This document shows positions 18,980 through 27,321 of a stretch of 64,000 bases of DNA, one piece after another. The position numbers and the translations under genes are program-made. How positions within the stretch are numbered: position 1 is the stretch's first letter; each line of letters opens with the position of its first letter. The stretch lies in contig NZ_AP027141.1 of the NCBI RefSeq assembly GCF_027943945.1, forward strand, positions 496,001 through 560,000. The letters are read 5' to 3'. The notes under the pieces are model-generated. The model saw only the letters and a list, made by a program, of their open reading frames with translations, was not told the origin of the DNA and did not search any database. Source of the stretch: Microbacterium terricola (GTDB lineage: Bacteria; Actinomycetota; Actinomycetes; Actinomycetales; Microbacteriaceae).

Positions 18980-18982
18980 ACT
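18977..18982 (+). promoter_or_regulatory. -10 hexamer TAGACT of a leaderless promoter
   Basis: Six bases before ATG 18989. Its first three bases are the stop codon of the SURF1 gene. Confidence 0.6.
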
Positions 18983-18988
18983 GGACGC

Positions 18989-19489
18989 ATGCCCGCCCCC
19001 AAACTCGCCACGTTTCCGGCGATCCGCGGAGCCCTGAAGTTCTACCAGATCTGCTCGATCATCACCGGCGTCGGCCTGCTGCTGCTGTGCGCCGAGATGA
19101 TCCTGAAGTACTCGCCCCTCGCGGTCGAGGTCTTCCTGGGCGGCTCGGGCGGATTCCTCTGGCTCGCCCCGGTCGTCGAAGGCCCCGACGGGCTCGTCTC
19201 CACCGGTGACGGCATCAACCTGTCGCTGGGCATCCTGATCCTGCACGGCTGGTTCTACGTCGTGTACCTGTTCGCGTGCTTCCGTGTGTGGAGCCTGATG
19301 CGGTGGCCGTTCTGGCGCTTCCTGCTGCTGGCCACCGGCGGCGTGGTGCCGCTGGCATCCTTCTTCCTCGAGGTCCGCACCGCCCGCGACGTGCGGGCTT
19401 ACCTCGCCTCGCGTGAGGACGCAGAGCTGCACTCGCGCGCAGAGCACTCCTCCCTGACCCACGCCATCCCGACGGAGAACAAGCGGTGA
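18989..19489 (+). CDS. DUF3817-family integral membrane protein
   Basis: 166 residues, three to four hydrophobic helices (about 25-45, 75-98, 108-128) with the [15 protein letters not shown] stretch typical of DUF3817 proteins of actinobacteria. Function unknown. It sits immediately before guaA and overlaps it by 4 bases, an arrangement often seen in Microbacteriaceae, so the two are co-translated. Leaderless start at ATG 18989 is supported by TAGACT. Confidence 0.8.
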   Translation: MPAPKLATFPAIRGALKFYQICSIITGVGLLLLCAEMILKYSPLAVEVFLGGSGGFLWLAPVVEGPDGLVSTGDGINLSLGILILHGWFYVVYLFACFRVWSLMRWPFWRFLLLATGGVVPLASFFLEVRTARDVRAYLASREDAELHSRAEHSSLTHAIPTENKR

Positions 19490-21069
19490 CAGAACAGACC
19501 GAGACCTCGCAGCGGCCCGTGCTCGTGGTCGACTTCGGCGCCCAGTACGCCCAGTTGATCGCGCGCCGCGTGCGCGAGGCCGGCGTGTACAGCGAGCTCG
19601 TGCCGCACACCGCCACGGCGGAGGAGATCGCGGCGAAGGACCCGGTGGGCATCATCCTCTCCGGCGGCCCTTCGTCGGTCTACGAGGAGGGCGCACCGCG
19701 CCTGGACCCCGGCGTCTTCGACCTCGGCGTGCCCACCCTCGGCATCTGCTACGGCTTCCAGGTGATGGCCCAGGCCCTCGGCGGCGAGGTCGCCAACACC
19801 GGGCTGCGGGAGTACGGAGCGACGGATGCTGCGCTCGTCGGCGACGGCGGAGTGCTGCTCGGCGGACAGCCGGCCGAGCAGAACGTCTGGATGAGCCACG
19901 GCGACCAGGTCTCGCGCGCGCCCGAGGGCTTCGACGTGCTCGCCTCGACGACGGCGACGCCGGTCGCCGCGTTCGGGAGCGACGAGCGTCGCCTGTACGG
20001 CGTGCAGTGGCACCCCGAGGTGAAGCACTCCGATCACGGCCAGCGGGTGCTGGAGAACTTCCTGCACAAGGCAGCGGGCCTCGCGAACGACTGGAACAGC
20101 GGCAACGTCATCGCCGAGCAGATCGGCCGCATCCGCGAGCAGGTCGGCACCGGCCGCGTCATCTCGGCGCTGTCCGGCGGCGTCGACTCCGCGGTCTCGA
20201 CCGCACTCGTGCACGAGGCCGTGGGCGACCAGCTCACCGCGGTGTTCGTCGACCACGGCCTGCTGCGCAAGGGCGAGCGCGAGCAGGTCGAGCAGGACTA
20301 CGTCGCCTCGACCGGTGTCCGCCTGATCACGGTCGACGCGCGGGAGCAGTTCCTCACCGCGCTCGCCGGTGTCAGCGACCCCGAGCAGAAGCGCAAGATC
20401 ATCGGCCGCGAGTTCATCCGCTCGTTCGAGAAGGTGCAGCGCGACCTGATCGCCGAGGCGGCCGCCGAGGGCGAGCCCATCCGCTTCCTCGTGCAGGGCA
20501 CCCTGTACCCCGACGTCGTCGAGTCCGGCGGGGGAGCCGGCACCGCGAACATCAAGTCGCACCACAACGTGGGCGGCCTGCCGGAAGACCTCGACTTCGA
20601 GCTCGTCGAGCCGCTGCGCACCCTATTCAAGGACGAGGTGCGCGCGATCGGCCGCGACCTGGGACTGCCGGAGGCGATCGTGGCCCGCCAGCCGTTTCCG
20701 GGGCCCGGCCTCGGCATCCGGATCGTGGGTGAGGTCACCGCTGACCGCCTCGAGATCCTGCGTGACGCCGACGCCATCGCCCGCGAGGAGCTGACGAAGG
20801 CGGGGCTCGACGGCGAGATCTGGCAGTGCCCTGTCGTGCTGCTGGCCGACGTGCGCTCGGTGGGCGTGCAGGGCGACGGCCGCACCTACGGCCACCCGAT
20901 CGTGCTGCGCCCGGTCTCGTCGGAAGACGCGATGACCGCGGACTGGACGCGCCTGCCGTACGACGTGCTGTCGAAGATCTCGAACCGCATCACCAACGAG
21001 GTGCGCGAGGTCAACCGGGTCGTGCTCGACGTGACGAGCAAGCCCCCGGGGACCATCGAGTGGGAATGA
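19486..21069 (+). CDS. guaA: GMP synthase (glutamine-hydrolysing)
   Basis: 527 residues. Amidates XMP to GMP using glutamine and ATP. N-terminal class I glutamine amidotransferase with the triad Cys88 (GICYGF), His176 and Glu178 (QWHPE). The ATP-pyrophosphatase P-loop SGGVDSA begins at residue 230. The C-terminal dimerisation domain ends with the conserved [12 protein letters not shown] start overlaps the DUF3817 stop (GTGA). Confidence 0.97.
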   Translation: MTEQTETSQRPVLVVDFGAQYAQLIARRVREAGVYSELVPHTATAEEIAAKDPVGIILSGGPSSVYEEGAPRLDPGVFDLGVPTLGICYGFQVMAQALGGEVANTGLREYGATDAALVGDGGVLLGGQPAEQNVWMSHGDQVSRAPEGFDVLASTTATPVAAFGSDERRLYGVQWHPEVKHSDHGQRVLENFLHKAAGLANDWNSGNVIAEQIGRIREQVGTGRVISALSGGVDSAVSTALVHEAVGDQLTAVFVDHGLLRKGEREQVEQDYVASTGVRLITVDAREQFLTALAGVSDPEQKRKIIGREFIRSFEKVQRDLIAEAAAEGEPIRFLVQGTLYPDVVESGGGAGTANIKSHHNVGGLPEDLDFELVEPLRTLFKDEVRAIGRDLGLPEAIVARQPFPGPGLGIRIVGEVTADRLEILRDADAIAREELTKAGLDGEIWQCPVVLLADVRSVGVQGDGRTYGHPIVLRPVSSEDAMTADWTRLPYDVLSKISNRITNEVREVNRVVLDVTSKPPGTIEWE

Positions 21070-21117
21070 TCTCCCGCCTGTGCTGACGCGACCGTGCGGC
21101 GGGTGGATGATGGGCGC

Positions 21118-21561
21118 ATGAGTGAGCGCTTCGTCACGCCGACCGGGATGGATGCGGTCTTCAACCGTGCGGTCGGATTCCTGACTCGCATCGGTCTGCC
21201 GCTCGCGGGCAGTCGCGTCCTCGCGGTGCGCGGACGCTCGAGCGGCGAGTGGCGGACGACGCCCGTCAACCCCCTGCGGGTCGGTGGAGCGCGGTATCTC
21301 GTGGCGCCCCGCGGCCACGCGCAGTGGACGAAGAACCTGCGGGCCGCGGGCGCGGGCGAGCTGCGTGCGGGACGCCGCGTCGAGCGGTTCACGGCGGTGG
21401 AGGTCGCGGACGCCGTGAAGCCGCCGATCCTGCGCGCCTACCTCACGGCCTGGGCGTGGGAGGTCGGCCGCTTCTTCGAGGGCATCGACGCGCACTCGTC
21501 CGACGAGGAGCTGCTGCAGGTGGCGCCGGGCTTCCCGGTGTTCCTCATCGAGCCGGCCTGA
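21118..21561 (+). CDS. Deazaflavin (F420)-dependent nitroreductase-family oxidoreductase
   Basis: 147 residues of the split-barrel DDN family. GRSSGEWRTTPVNPLRVGGARYLVAPRG, read in parts over residues ~40-66, and the WTKNLRAAG motif (~70-78) that contacts the F420 phosphate tail are clear. Such proteins use reduced F420 to reduce quinones or nitro compounds; the physiological substrate is unknown. The start at ATG 21118 has GATGAT six bases upstream, a weaker match to the leaderless pattern. Confidence 0.8.
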   Translation: MSERFVTPTGMDAVFNRAVGFLTRIGLPLAGSRVLAVRGRSSGEWRTTPVNPLRVGGARYLVAPRGHAQWTKNLRAAGAGELRAGRRVERFTAVEVADAVKPPILRAYLTAWAWEVGRFFEGIDAHSSDEELLQVAPGFPVFLIEPA

Positions 21562-21599
21562 GCCGCAGCATCCTTCCTTCGCCCTTTCCCTTTCCTTCG

Positions 21600-21639
21600 C
21601 CTGTCGCAATGTGCGGCTTCGCGCGCAGATTGCGACAGG
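21600..21639. repeat. Intergenic inverted repeat
   Basis: CCTGTCGCAAT and its exact complement separated by an 18-base GC-rich loop. Lies between the oxidoreductase and a glycosyltransferase in the same direction; could be an mRNA hairpin or a dispersed palindromic repeat. Confidence 0.6.
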
Positions 21640-21679
21640 TGAGCGGGTGGGAGCTGGTCGCGGCTGGGAGGATGGGGGC

Positions 21680-23071
21680 ATGGCGCAGTTCCCCGATGCC
21701 GAGTACCTGATCCTCTCGAGCCGGCTCATCCCCGGGCTCGACGGCGGGTACACGATCGCGACCCTCGCCCGCGCACGGCAGCTCGCCGCGGCCGGCGTCG
21801 ACGGCGGGCGCGGACCACTGCTGCTGACGGTCGACCCCGGCACGCCGGAGGCGCACGCCGCGCACCGCAGCGCTTTCGTCGAGCGCGGGGACGCCGCATC
21901 CGCTGAGCTCTTCCGCAACCTGTTCGACGAGGCCGGCGCACCGGACGGCGGGGCCGCGGCGTGGCTGCGCGCGGCCGCCCGTCCGGGCGACCTCGATCCG
22001 GCGCTGGAGTACCGGGAGATCCCGGCTGCCGCCGGCCGCCCGGTCGTCGCGCTTCCCGTGATCGTCGGCGACCCTGATTGGCACATCTCCACCGCCCCGG
22101 TGGGCGTGCTCGACGCGCACGGCGCGGTCGTCGGGGTGCTGGCGGGATTCGGCGCGCTGTACCGGGCCTGGCTCGACCACATCGTCGCGGGGGTGCGGGC
22201 ATCCGCGCCCGACCGCCCGGTCGTCGTGATCTGCGAGTCGCGGCAGCTCGGTGAGCTGCTCGCCGGGTGGGATGCCGGCGGCGTGCGGCTCGTGCACGCG
22301 ATCCACACCATCCACCTCGAGCCGCCGTACACCCCCGACGCCCCGGTCAACGCGCTGTGGTCTCGCTGGTTCGGGCTCGCCGAGCGGTTCGACGCCGTGC
22401 TGTGGCCGACCTCGGCGCAGCGGGCCGACGTGGCGGCGCGGTTCGGTGACTCGGACGTGCACCTGGTCGTGCCGCACGGTGTGCCGGGGATCGAGGCCGT
22501 CGTGCCGGCCGAGCAGCGCGACCGCGGGCGCGTGGTCATGCTCAACCGCCTCGCACCGGGCAAGCGCATCGAGCACGCCGTGCGCGCGTTCGCGCGCGTG
22601 GCTGAGCGCGTGCCGGGAGCGACGCTGGATGTGTACGGCGACGGTCCGGCGCGCGCGGCGCTGCAGGAGCTGATCGACGCGCTCGGGCTCACCGCATCCG
22701 TCGTCCTGCGCGGAGCGACCGACCAGCCCGGCCGCGTGCTCGACGAGGCCGCCGTGCTGCTGTCGACCTCGGCGTTCGAGGGGCAGGGGCTCGCGATCGC
22801 CGAGGCGCTCGTGCACGGCACGCCGGTGGTCAGCTACGACATCCGGTACGGCCCGCGCGATGCGCTCGCCGGAGGCGGCGGGCTGCTGGTGCCCGATGGC
22901 GACGAGGACGCCCTGGTCGAGGCGCTCGTGCGCGTGCTATCGGATGACGCGCTCCGGGCGGCCCTGGCCACCGAGGCCGTCGTCTCCGCCCGCGCCCTCG
23001 ACCCGGATCACGTGATGTCGGCGCTCGCCGCCGCCGTCACCGACGTGCTGGGCCGTCCACCGCGGCGGTGA
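21680..23071 (+). CDS. Glycosyltransferase, GT-B fold, family 4-like
   Basis: 463 residues. The C-terminal half is a GT4 nucleotide-sugar domain: VMLNRLAPGKRIEHAVRAF, LDVYGDGPAR and the E-x7-E-type motif STSAFEGQGLAIAEALVHG. The N-terminal half, opening LILSSRLIPGLDGGYTIATL, resembles poly(glycerol phosphate) glucosyltransferases of the TagE type. A role in decorating wall or capsular polymers is inference. There is no signal peptide; it should act in the cytoplasm. Confidence 0.78.
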   Translation: MAQFPDAEYLILSSRLIPGLDGGYTIATLARARQLAAAGVDGGRGPLLLTVDPGTPEAHAAHRSAFVERGDAASAELFRNLFDEAGAPDGGAAAWLRAAARPGDLDPALEYREIPAAAGRPVVALPVIVGDPDWHISTAPVGVLDAHGAVVGVLAGFGALYRAWLDHIVAGVRASAPDRPVVVICESRQLGELLAGWDAGGVRLVHAIHTIHLEPPYTPDAPVNALWSRWFGLAERFDAVLWPTSAQRADVAARFGDSDVHLVVPHGVPGIEAVVPAEQRDRGRVVMLNRLAPGKRIEHAVRAFARVAERVPGATLDVYGDGPARAALQELIDALGLTASVVLRGATDQPGRVLDEAAVLLSTSAFEGQGLAIAEALVHGTPVVSYDIRYGPRDALAGGGGLLVPDGDEDALVEALVRVLSDDALRAALATEAVVSARALDPDHVMSALAAAVTDVLGRPPRR

Positions 23072-23083
23072 TCCCGCAGACGA

Positions 23084-23114
23084 CGAAAGGGCCGCCCACC
23101 GGGCGGCCCTTTCG
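23084..23114. terminator. Bidirectional hairpin terminator
   Basis: 14-bp perfect stem CGAAAGGGCCGCCC with a 3-base loop between convergent genes. The stem base supplies TTTCG in either direction. Confidence 0.75.
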
Positions 23115-23129
23115 CGTGCGAGGTGCGGG

Positions 23130-24047
23130 TCAGTTGCTGCCGCGGACGATCGCGATGATGCGGAGGATCTCGATGTACAGCCACACGACGGTGACCATGA
23201 TGCCGAAGGCGCCGAGCCATCCGAGCTGACGGGGAGCGCCGTTGCGCACGCCCTGCTGGATCGCGTCGAAGTCGAGCACGAGCGAGTACGCGCCCATGAT
23301 GACCACGAGGATGCCGATGATCAGGCCGAGCGGGATGCCCGCGATCTCCTGGCTGAGCAGGCCGAACGCGCCACCGGCCATCGGCACGTTGAAGAGCATC
23401 AGCATGACGTTGATCAGCGAGAACACCAGGTAGCCGATCATGGCGATCATGAAGACCTTGGTGGCCTTCTTCGAGGCGCGCACCTTGCCGCTGGCGAAGA
23501 GGGCCAGGGTGACGCCGACGACCGAGAGGGTCGCGAGGGTCGCCTGCACCACGATGCCGGGCCAGATGAACTCGAAGAACGCGGAGATCGCGCCGATGAA
23601 GAGGCCCTCGAAGGCGGCGTAGCCGAAGATCAGCGCGGGGCGCACCTTCTTGCGCGAGCCGAAGATGACGACCAGAGACATGACGAAGCCGCCCAGGGCG
23701 CCGATGATCCACGGCGCCATGGTGGGCTCGGGGTTCGCGGCGGTGACGGGGGCCATCGTCCACACCCAGCCGACGACGGCGGTGACGAGGAGGATCGCGA
23801 ACAGGCCGATCGTCTTGAGGACGGTGTCCTCGACGGTCATGCGGTTGGTCTCGATGGCACCGGCCGCGGGGGCGGCGAACGCGCCCTCGAGGTGTGCCTG
23901 GGAGGCCGCATCCACACCCTGGTGGGACGCGGTCGAGTAGTGCGTGGCGGACCCGAGTCCGGCCGCCTGCGCGCCGCCCGGGTAGGTCTGCACGGCACGC
24001 GGGTCCTGGAACGCCGGGTTGTTGAATGCGGGGTTTGACGAGGCCAT
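23130..24047 (-). CDS. Bax inhibitor-1/YccA-family membrane protein
   Basis: 305 residues. The first ~65 residues are Asn/Pro/Ala-rich and cytoplasmic (MASSNPAFNNPAFQDP), followed by seven membrane helices of the Bax1-I/YccA family, with PALIFGYAAFEGLFIGAISAFFE as a recognisable block and DFDAIQQGVRNGAPRQLGWLGAFG near the end. Bacterial members are proposed pH-gated calcium leak channels. I place the start at ATG 24047 rather than further upstream because the tail matches actinobacterial homologues in style. Confidence 0.82.
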   Translation of the reverse strand: MASSNPAFNNPAFQDPRAVQTYPGGAQAAGLGSATHYSTASHQGVDAASQAHLEGAFAAPAAGAIETNRMTVEDTVLKTIGLFAILLVTAVVGWVWTMAPVTAANPEPTMAPWIIGALGGFVMSLVVIFGSRKKVRPALIFGYAAFEGLFIGAISAFFEFIWPGIVVQATLATLSVVGVTLALFASGKVRASKKATKVFMIAMIGYLVFSLINVMLMLFNVPMAGGAFGLLSQEIAGIPLGLIIGILVVIMGAYSLVLDFDAIQQGVRNGAPRQLGWLGAFGIMVTVVWLYIEILRIIAIVRGSN

Positions 24048-24196
24048 GGCTTCGAACACACTCCAAGGGGGTTGAGAGGTCACAGCGCGGTGCTGTTGAT
24101 CCACGATAACGGCAACCCCCGCGCCCGCGGCAGTATCTCGTCTGTGAGAGGCCTTTGAACGGATGCTGGGCCCGCCGCCCCGCGCGAGGCCGCGGG

Positions 24197-24202
24197 TAGC
24201 CT
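24197..24202 (+). promoter_or_regulatory. -10 hexamer TAGCCT of a leaderless promoter
   Basis: Six bases before ATG 24209. Confidence 0.6.
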
Positions 24203-24208
24203 GGCCAG

Positions 24209-25225
24209 ATGCCTCGCACGCGCCCCCTGGTGATCGGCCATCGGGGCGCGCCCGGGTATCGCCCGGAGCACTCGCGGTCGTCGTACGACCTCGCGCTGCG
24301 GTACGGAGTGGATGCCGTCGAGCCCGACGTCGTGGTCTCCCGCGACGGTGTGCTGGTCGTGCGGCACGAGAACGAGATCTCCGGGACCACCGACGTCGCC
24401 GAGCGCCGCGAGTTCGCCGACCGCCGCACCACCAAGACGGTGGACGGCACTGAGCTGACCGGCTGGTTCACCGAGGACTTCACCTGGGACGAGCTGTCGA
24501 CCCTCGGCTGCCGCGAGCGGCTGCCGCGGCTCCGCCCCGGCAGCGCCACCTTCGACGACCAGCAGCCCGTGCTCAGGCTGCGCGACGTGCTCGATCTGGT
24601 GCGCGCAGCCTCGCTGGAGCAGGGCCGCGAGATCGGGGTCGTGCTCGAGCTCAAGCACGCCACCTACTTCGAGCGTCTGGGTCTCGGCCTCGCCGGTCTC
24701 GTCGAGGCCGAGCTGCGAGAGGCGGGCTGGGCCGACGGCGCGCTCCCGCTGGTCATCGAGGCGTTCGAATCGACCGTGCTCGCGCAGCTGCGGGCGCACA
24801 GCATCCGGGCGACGTACGTGTACCTGCTCGAGGCGGCCGGTCGCCCGTTCGACCTGGTGGCGGCGCACGGCGACCAGGCGCCCACCTACCGGCGCACGGC
24901 CACTCCTGCCGGGCTCGACGAGCTCGTGGGGACGGTCGACGGCATCAGCGTGAGCAAGAGCATGATCCTCGGCGGCACGCGCGGGGACGAGCCCCCGAGC
25001 CTCGTCGCCGACGCCCACACGCGGGGTCTCCGCGTGTTCACCTGGACGTGCCGTCCGGAGAATACGTTCCTGTCCCGCCGGTTCCGCAGCAGGGGCGGCC
25101 CGGCCGCGTTCGGTGACTACGAGGCCGAGTGGGAGCTCATCCGCCGGTCCGGCGTCGACGGGGTGTTCGTCGACCATCCCGACATCGGAATCGATTTATT
25201 CCACCGCGTCACAGCCACCCCATAG
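24209..25225 (+). CDS. Glycerophosphodiester phosphodiesterase
   Basis: 338 residues, cytoplasmic, no signal peptide. The GDPD TIM-barrel is opened by LVIGHRGAPGYRPEH (catalytic His11) and continues with EPDVVVSRDGVLVVRHENEI, which supplies the metal-binding E, D and the second catalytic His. GVFVDHPDIGIDLF closes the domain. It hydrolyses glycerophosphodiesters to glycerol 3-phosphate and an alcohol. The gene precedes an ABC exporter by 9 bases but the latter has its own leaderless promoter. Confidence 0.9.
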   Translation: MPRTRPLVIGHRGAPGYRPEHSRSSYDLALRYGVDAVEPDVVVSRDGVLVVRHENEISGTTDVAERREFADRRTTKTVDGTELTGWFTEDFTWDELSTLGCRERLPRLRPGSATFDDQQPVLRLRDVLDLVRAASLEQGREIGVVLELKHATYFERLGLGLAGLVEAELREAGWADGALPLVIEAFESTVLAQLRAHSIRATYVYLLEAAGRPFDLVAAHGDQAPTYRRTATPAGLDELVGTVDGISVSKSMILGGTRGDEPPSLVADAHTRGLRVFTWTCRPENTFLSRRFRSRGGPAAFGDYEAEWELIRRSGVDGVFVDHPDIGIDLFHRVTATP

Positions 25226-25228
25226 AGT
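25223..25228 (+). promoter_or_regulatory. -10 hexamer TAGAGT of a leaderless promoter
   Basis: Six bases before ATG 25235; overlaps the stop codon region of the upstream gene. Confidence 0.6.
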
Positions 25229-25234
25229 TGCCGC

Positions 25235-26170
25235 ATGACCACCCCCGGCATCGTCGTCTCCGGCGTGAGACGAGCATTCGGGCAGGTGCAGGCGGTGCGC
25301 GACGTCTCCCTCGAGGCGGCCACCGGGAAGGTGACCGGACTGGTCGGCCCCAATGGGTCGGGCAAGACGACCCTGCTGCTCATGCTCGCCTCCCTGCTGG
25401 CGCCCGACGCCGGTGAGATCCGCCTCGACGGGATCGATCCCGTCACAGAGCCGCAGCGGGCGCGAGCCCTGCTCGGATGGATGCCCGACAGCCTCGGGGC
25501 GTGGAACGCGCTGACCGCCCGCGAGACGCTGACCGTCACCGGCCGGCTCTACGATCTGCCGAAAGAGGCCGCGCGCGCCCGCGCCGAGGTGCTCCTGCGC
25601 GAGGTCGGACTGACCGCACTCGCCGACTCGCCCGCCCGCGTCCTCTCCCGGGGCCAGAAGCAGCGACTCGGTCTCGCGCGCGCCCTCGTGCACGACCCGC
25701 GCATCCTTCTGCTCGACGAGCCCGCATCCGGCCTCGACCCGCAGGCCAGGGTGGAACTGCGGGTGCTGCTGCGCCGGCTCGCCGACGACGGCCGGACGAT
25801 CCTCATCTCCAGCCACATCCTCTCCGAGCTCGAAGAGGTCGTGGACGACGCGGTCTTCCTGTTCCAGGGCGCGACCGTCAGCACCGAGCGCGTCGCCGAG
25901 GCCGCCCAGCGCGGCCGCACCTGGCGACTGCGGCTGCACTCCACGGCGGCCCTCGACGACCAGCGCGCGCAGGTCGGGGCGGCCCTCAGCATCCAGCCGC
26001 ATCAGATCGGGGCCGACCGCCGCGACCTTCTCGTCGCCTTCGCGTCCGATGACGACGCCGTCAGCGCGCTGCGCGCCCTCGTGACGGCCGGGGTCCCGGT
26101 GGCGGAGTTCAGTGCCGCGACCGGCACGCTGGAACACACATTCCTCGACCTGGGCGGAGGAGCCGCATGA
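25235..26170 (+). CDS. ABC transporter ATP-binding protein (ABC-2 exporter type)
   Basis: 311 residues: Walker A GPNGSGKTT, a variant signature LSRGQKQR in place of LSGGQ, Walker B ILLLDEPASGLDP and the H-loop ISSHILSELEE. A ~90-residue C-terminal domain follows, as in multidrug/lantibiotic-type ABC-2 exporters. It overlaps the permease gene by 4 bases, so the two proteins form one complex. The cargo is unknown. Confidence 0.88.
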   Translation: MTTPGIVVSGVRRAFGQVQAVRDVSLEAATGKVTGLVGPNGSGKTTLLLMLASLLAPDAGEIRLDGIDPVTEPQRARALLGWMPDSLGAWNALTARETLTVTGRLYDLPKEAARARAEVLLREVGLTALADSPARVLSRGQKQRLGLARALVHDPRILLLDEPASGLDPQARVELRVLLRRLADDGRTILISSHILSELEEVVDDAVFLFQGATVSTERVAEAAQRGRTWRLRLHSTAALDDQRAQVGAALSIQPHQIGADRRDLLVAFASDDDAVSALRALVTAGVPVAEFSAATGTLEHTFLDLGGGAA

Positions 26171-27219
26171 ACCTCGGCCGAATCGGCACTCTCGTCCGCC
26201 TCGACCTGGTGCAGCGCACCCGCAGCGTCGCCTGGTACGTCCTGCTGGGGGTGTTCGCGGTCATCTTGCTCCTCGTGACCCTGCTCGCCTTCCTCGTGTG
26301 GGGGGTGAACGGCATCGCAGGCGGCACCGGCGGAGGCGGCGTCTACTCGACGGTCGTCTACATGGTGCTGCTGCTCGTGGTCCTCGTCTCGCCCACCCTC
26401 AGCGGCAACGCGATCAACGGCGAGCGGGATGCGGCGACCCTCGCTCCCGTGCAGGTGACGCTCGCCACGACCGGCGAGATCATCGCGGCCAAGTTCGCCG
26501 CGGCATGGCTCACCGGGGTGTCGTTCGTCGTGGTCGCGGTCCCGTTCCTGCTGATCAGCACGCTCGACGGCGGCGTTCCTCCGCTGACCGTGCTGGTGTC
26601 GCTGCTCGTGCTGCTCGTCGAGATCGCCGTGGTCGCCGCCATCGGCGTCGGCTTCAGCGGGGTGCTGGCGCGGCCGCTGTTCTCGGTGGCCTCGACCTAC
26701 CTGGTCGTCGCGGCGCTGGTGATCGGCACGCTCATCGCCTTCGGGCTGAGCGGCGCTGCGATCACCTCCCCGTACACGAGCACGTACCGTGGCGCGAACT
26801 ACGACGCGCAGGGCGCCGTCGACGACTGCCTGGAGTGGGAGACGTCGACCTACGACGTGCCGCGCTACGACAAGGTCTGGTGGATGCTGGCGCTCAACCC
26901 GTTCGTCATCCTCGCCGACGCCGTCCCGATGACCTACGACGCGCACGGCAACCCCGACAACCTGTTCTCGCAGATCAAGTTCGGCGTGCGCTCCCTGCAG
27001 CTGGAGCCGGATCTCGAATCGACCTGGGACGACTGCAACCCCGGGGCGAACGAGGACTACGAGTCGCCCGACGCGGCGGAGGTCGTGGCATCGACTCTGC
27101 CCAGCTGGTTCGTGGGTCTCGGGCTGCAGCTGCTGCTCGCAGCGGGGCTGCTGTGGTGGGCCTGGGTCCGCACGCGCACACCCGCGCGGACGCTCCCGCC
27201 GGGCACGCGGATCGCGTGA
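26167..27219 (+). CDS. ABC-2 type permease
   Basis: 350 residues, about six hydrophobic helices: two near the N-terminus (20-45, 60-80), a cluster between residues 105 and 200 and one near 318-338. A ~110-residue acidic, Tyr/Asp-rich extracytoplasmic loop lies between helices five and six (around TYRGANYDAQGAVDD). SGNAINGERDAATLAPVQVT is the ABC-2 coupling region. Pairs with the preceding ATPase. The large external loop is unusual and could contact a substrate or partner. Confidence 0.82.
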   Translation: MNLGRIGTLVRLDLVQRTRSVAWYVLLGVFAVILLLVTLLAFLVWGVNGIAGGTGGGGVYSTVVYMVLLLVVLVSPTLSGNAINGERDAATLAPVQVTLATTGEIIAAKFAAAWLTGVSFVVVAVPFLLISTLDGGVPPLTVLVSLLVLLVEIAVVAAIGVGFSGVLARPLFSVASTYLVVAALVIGTLIAFGLSGAAITSPYTSTYRGANYDAQGAVDDCLEWETSTYDVPRYDKVWWMLALNPFVILADAVPMTYDAHGNPDNLFSQIKFGVRSLQLEPDLESTWDDCNPGANEDYESPDAAEVVASTLPSWFVGLGLQLLLAAGLLWWAWVRTRTPARTLPPGTRIA

Positions 27220-27253
27220 TTATGAAAGGGAGATGAGACGGGACGGAAGGCCA

Positions 27254-27283
27254 TTGCCGCTGACACCCGGTCCCGCATAGTCT
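27254..27283 (+). promoter_or_regulatory. Probable promoter of the subtilase gene
   Basis: TTGCCG (27254-27259) and TAGTCT (27278-27283), spacer 18. Confidence 0.45.
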
Positions 27284-27321
27284 CCGAGGGTCTCTACCAC
27301 CCCAGAGAAAGGCAGTGCCCC

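Noticed and set aside
23006-23022. GATCACGTGATG inside the glycosyltransferase gene as a third palindrome element
   Set aside because: It is a single imperfect half within coding sequence (DHVMSA codons) without the 80-bp unit structure.
23008-24663. Long minus-strand open frame overlapping the Bax1-I gene
   Set aside because: Out of frame with the Bax1-I coding sequence, Arg/Pro/His-rich translation typical of high-GC shadow frames.
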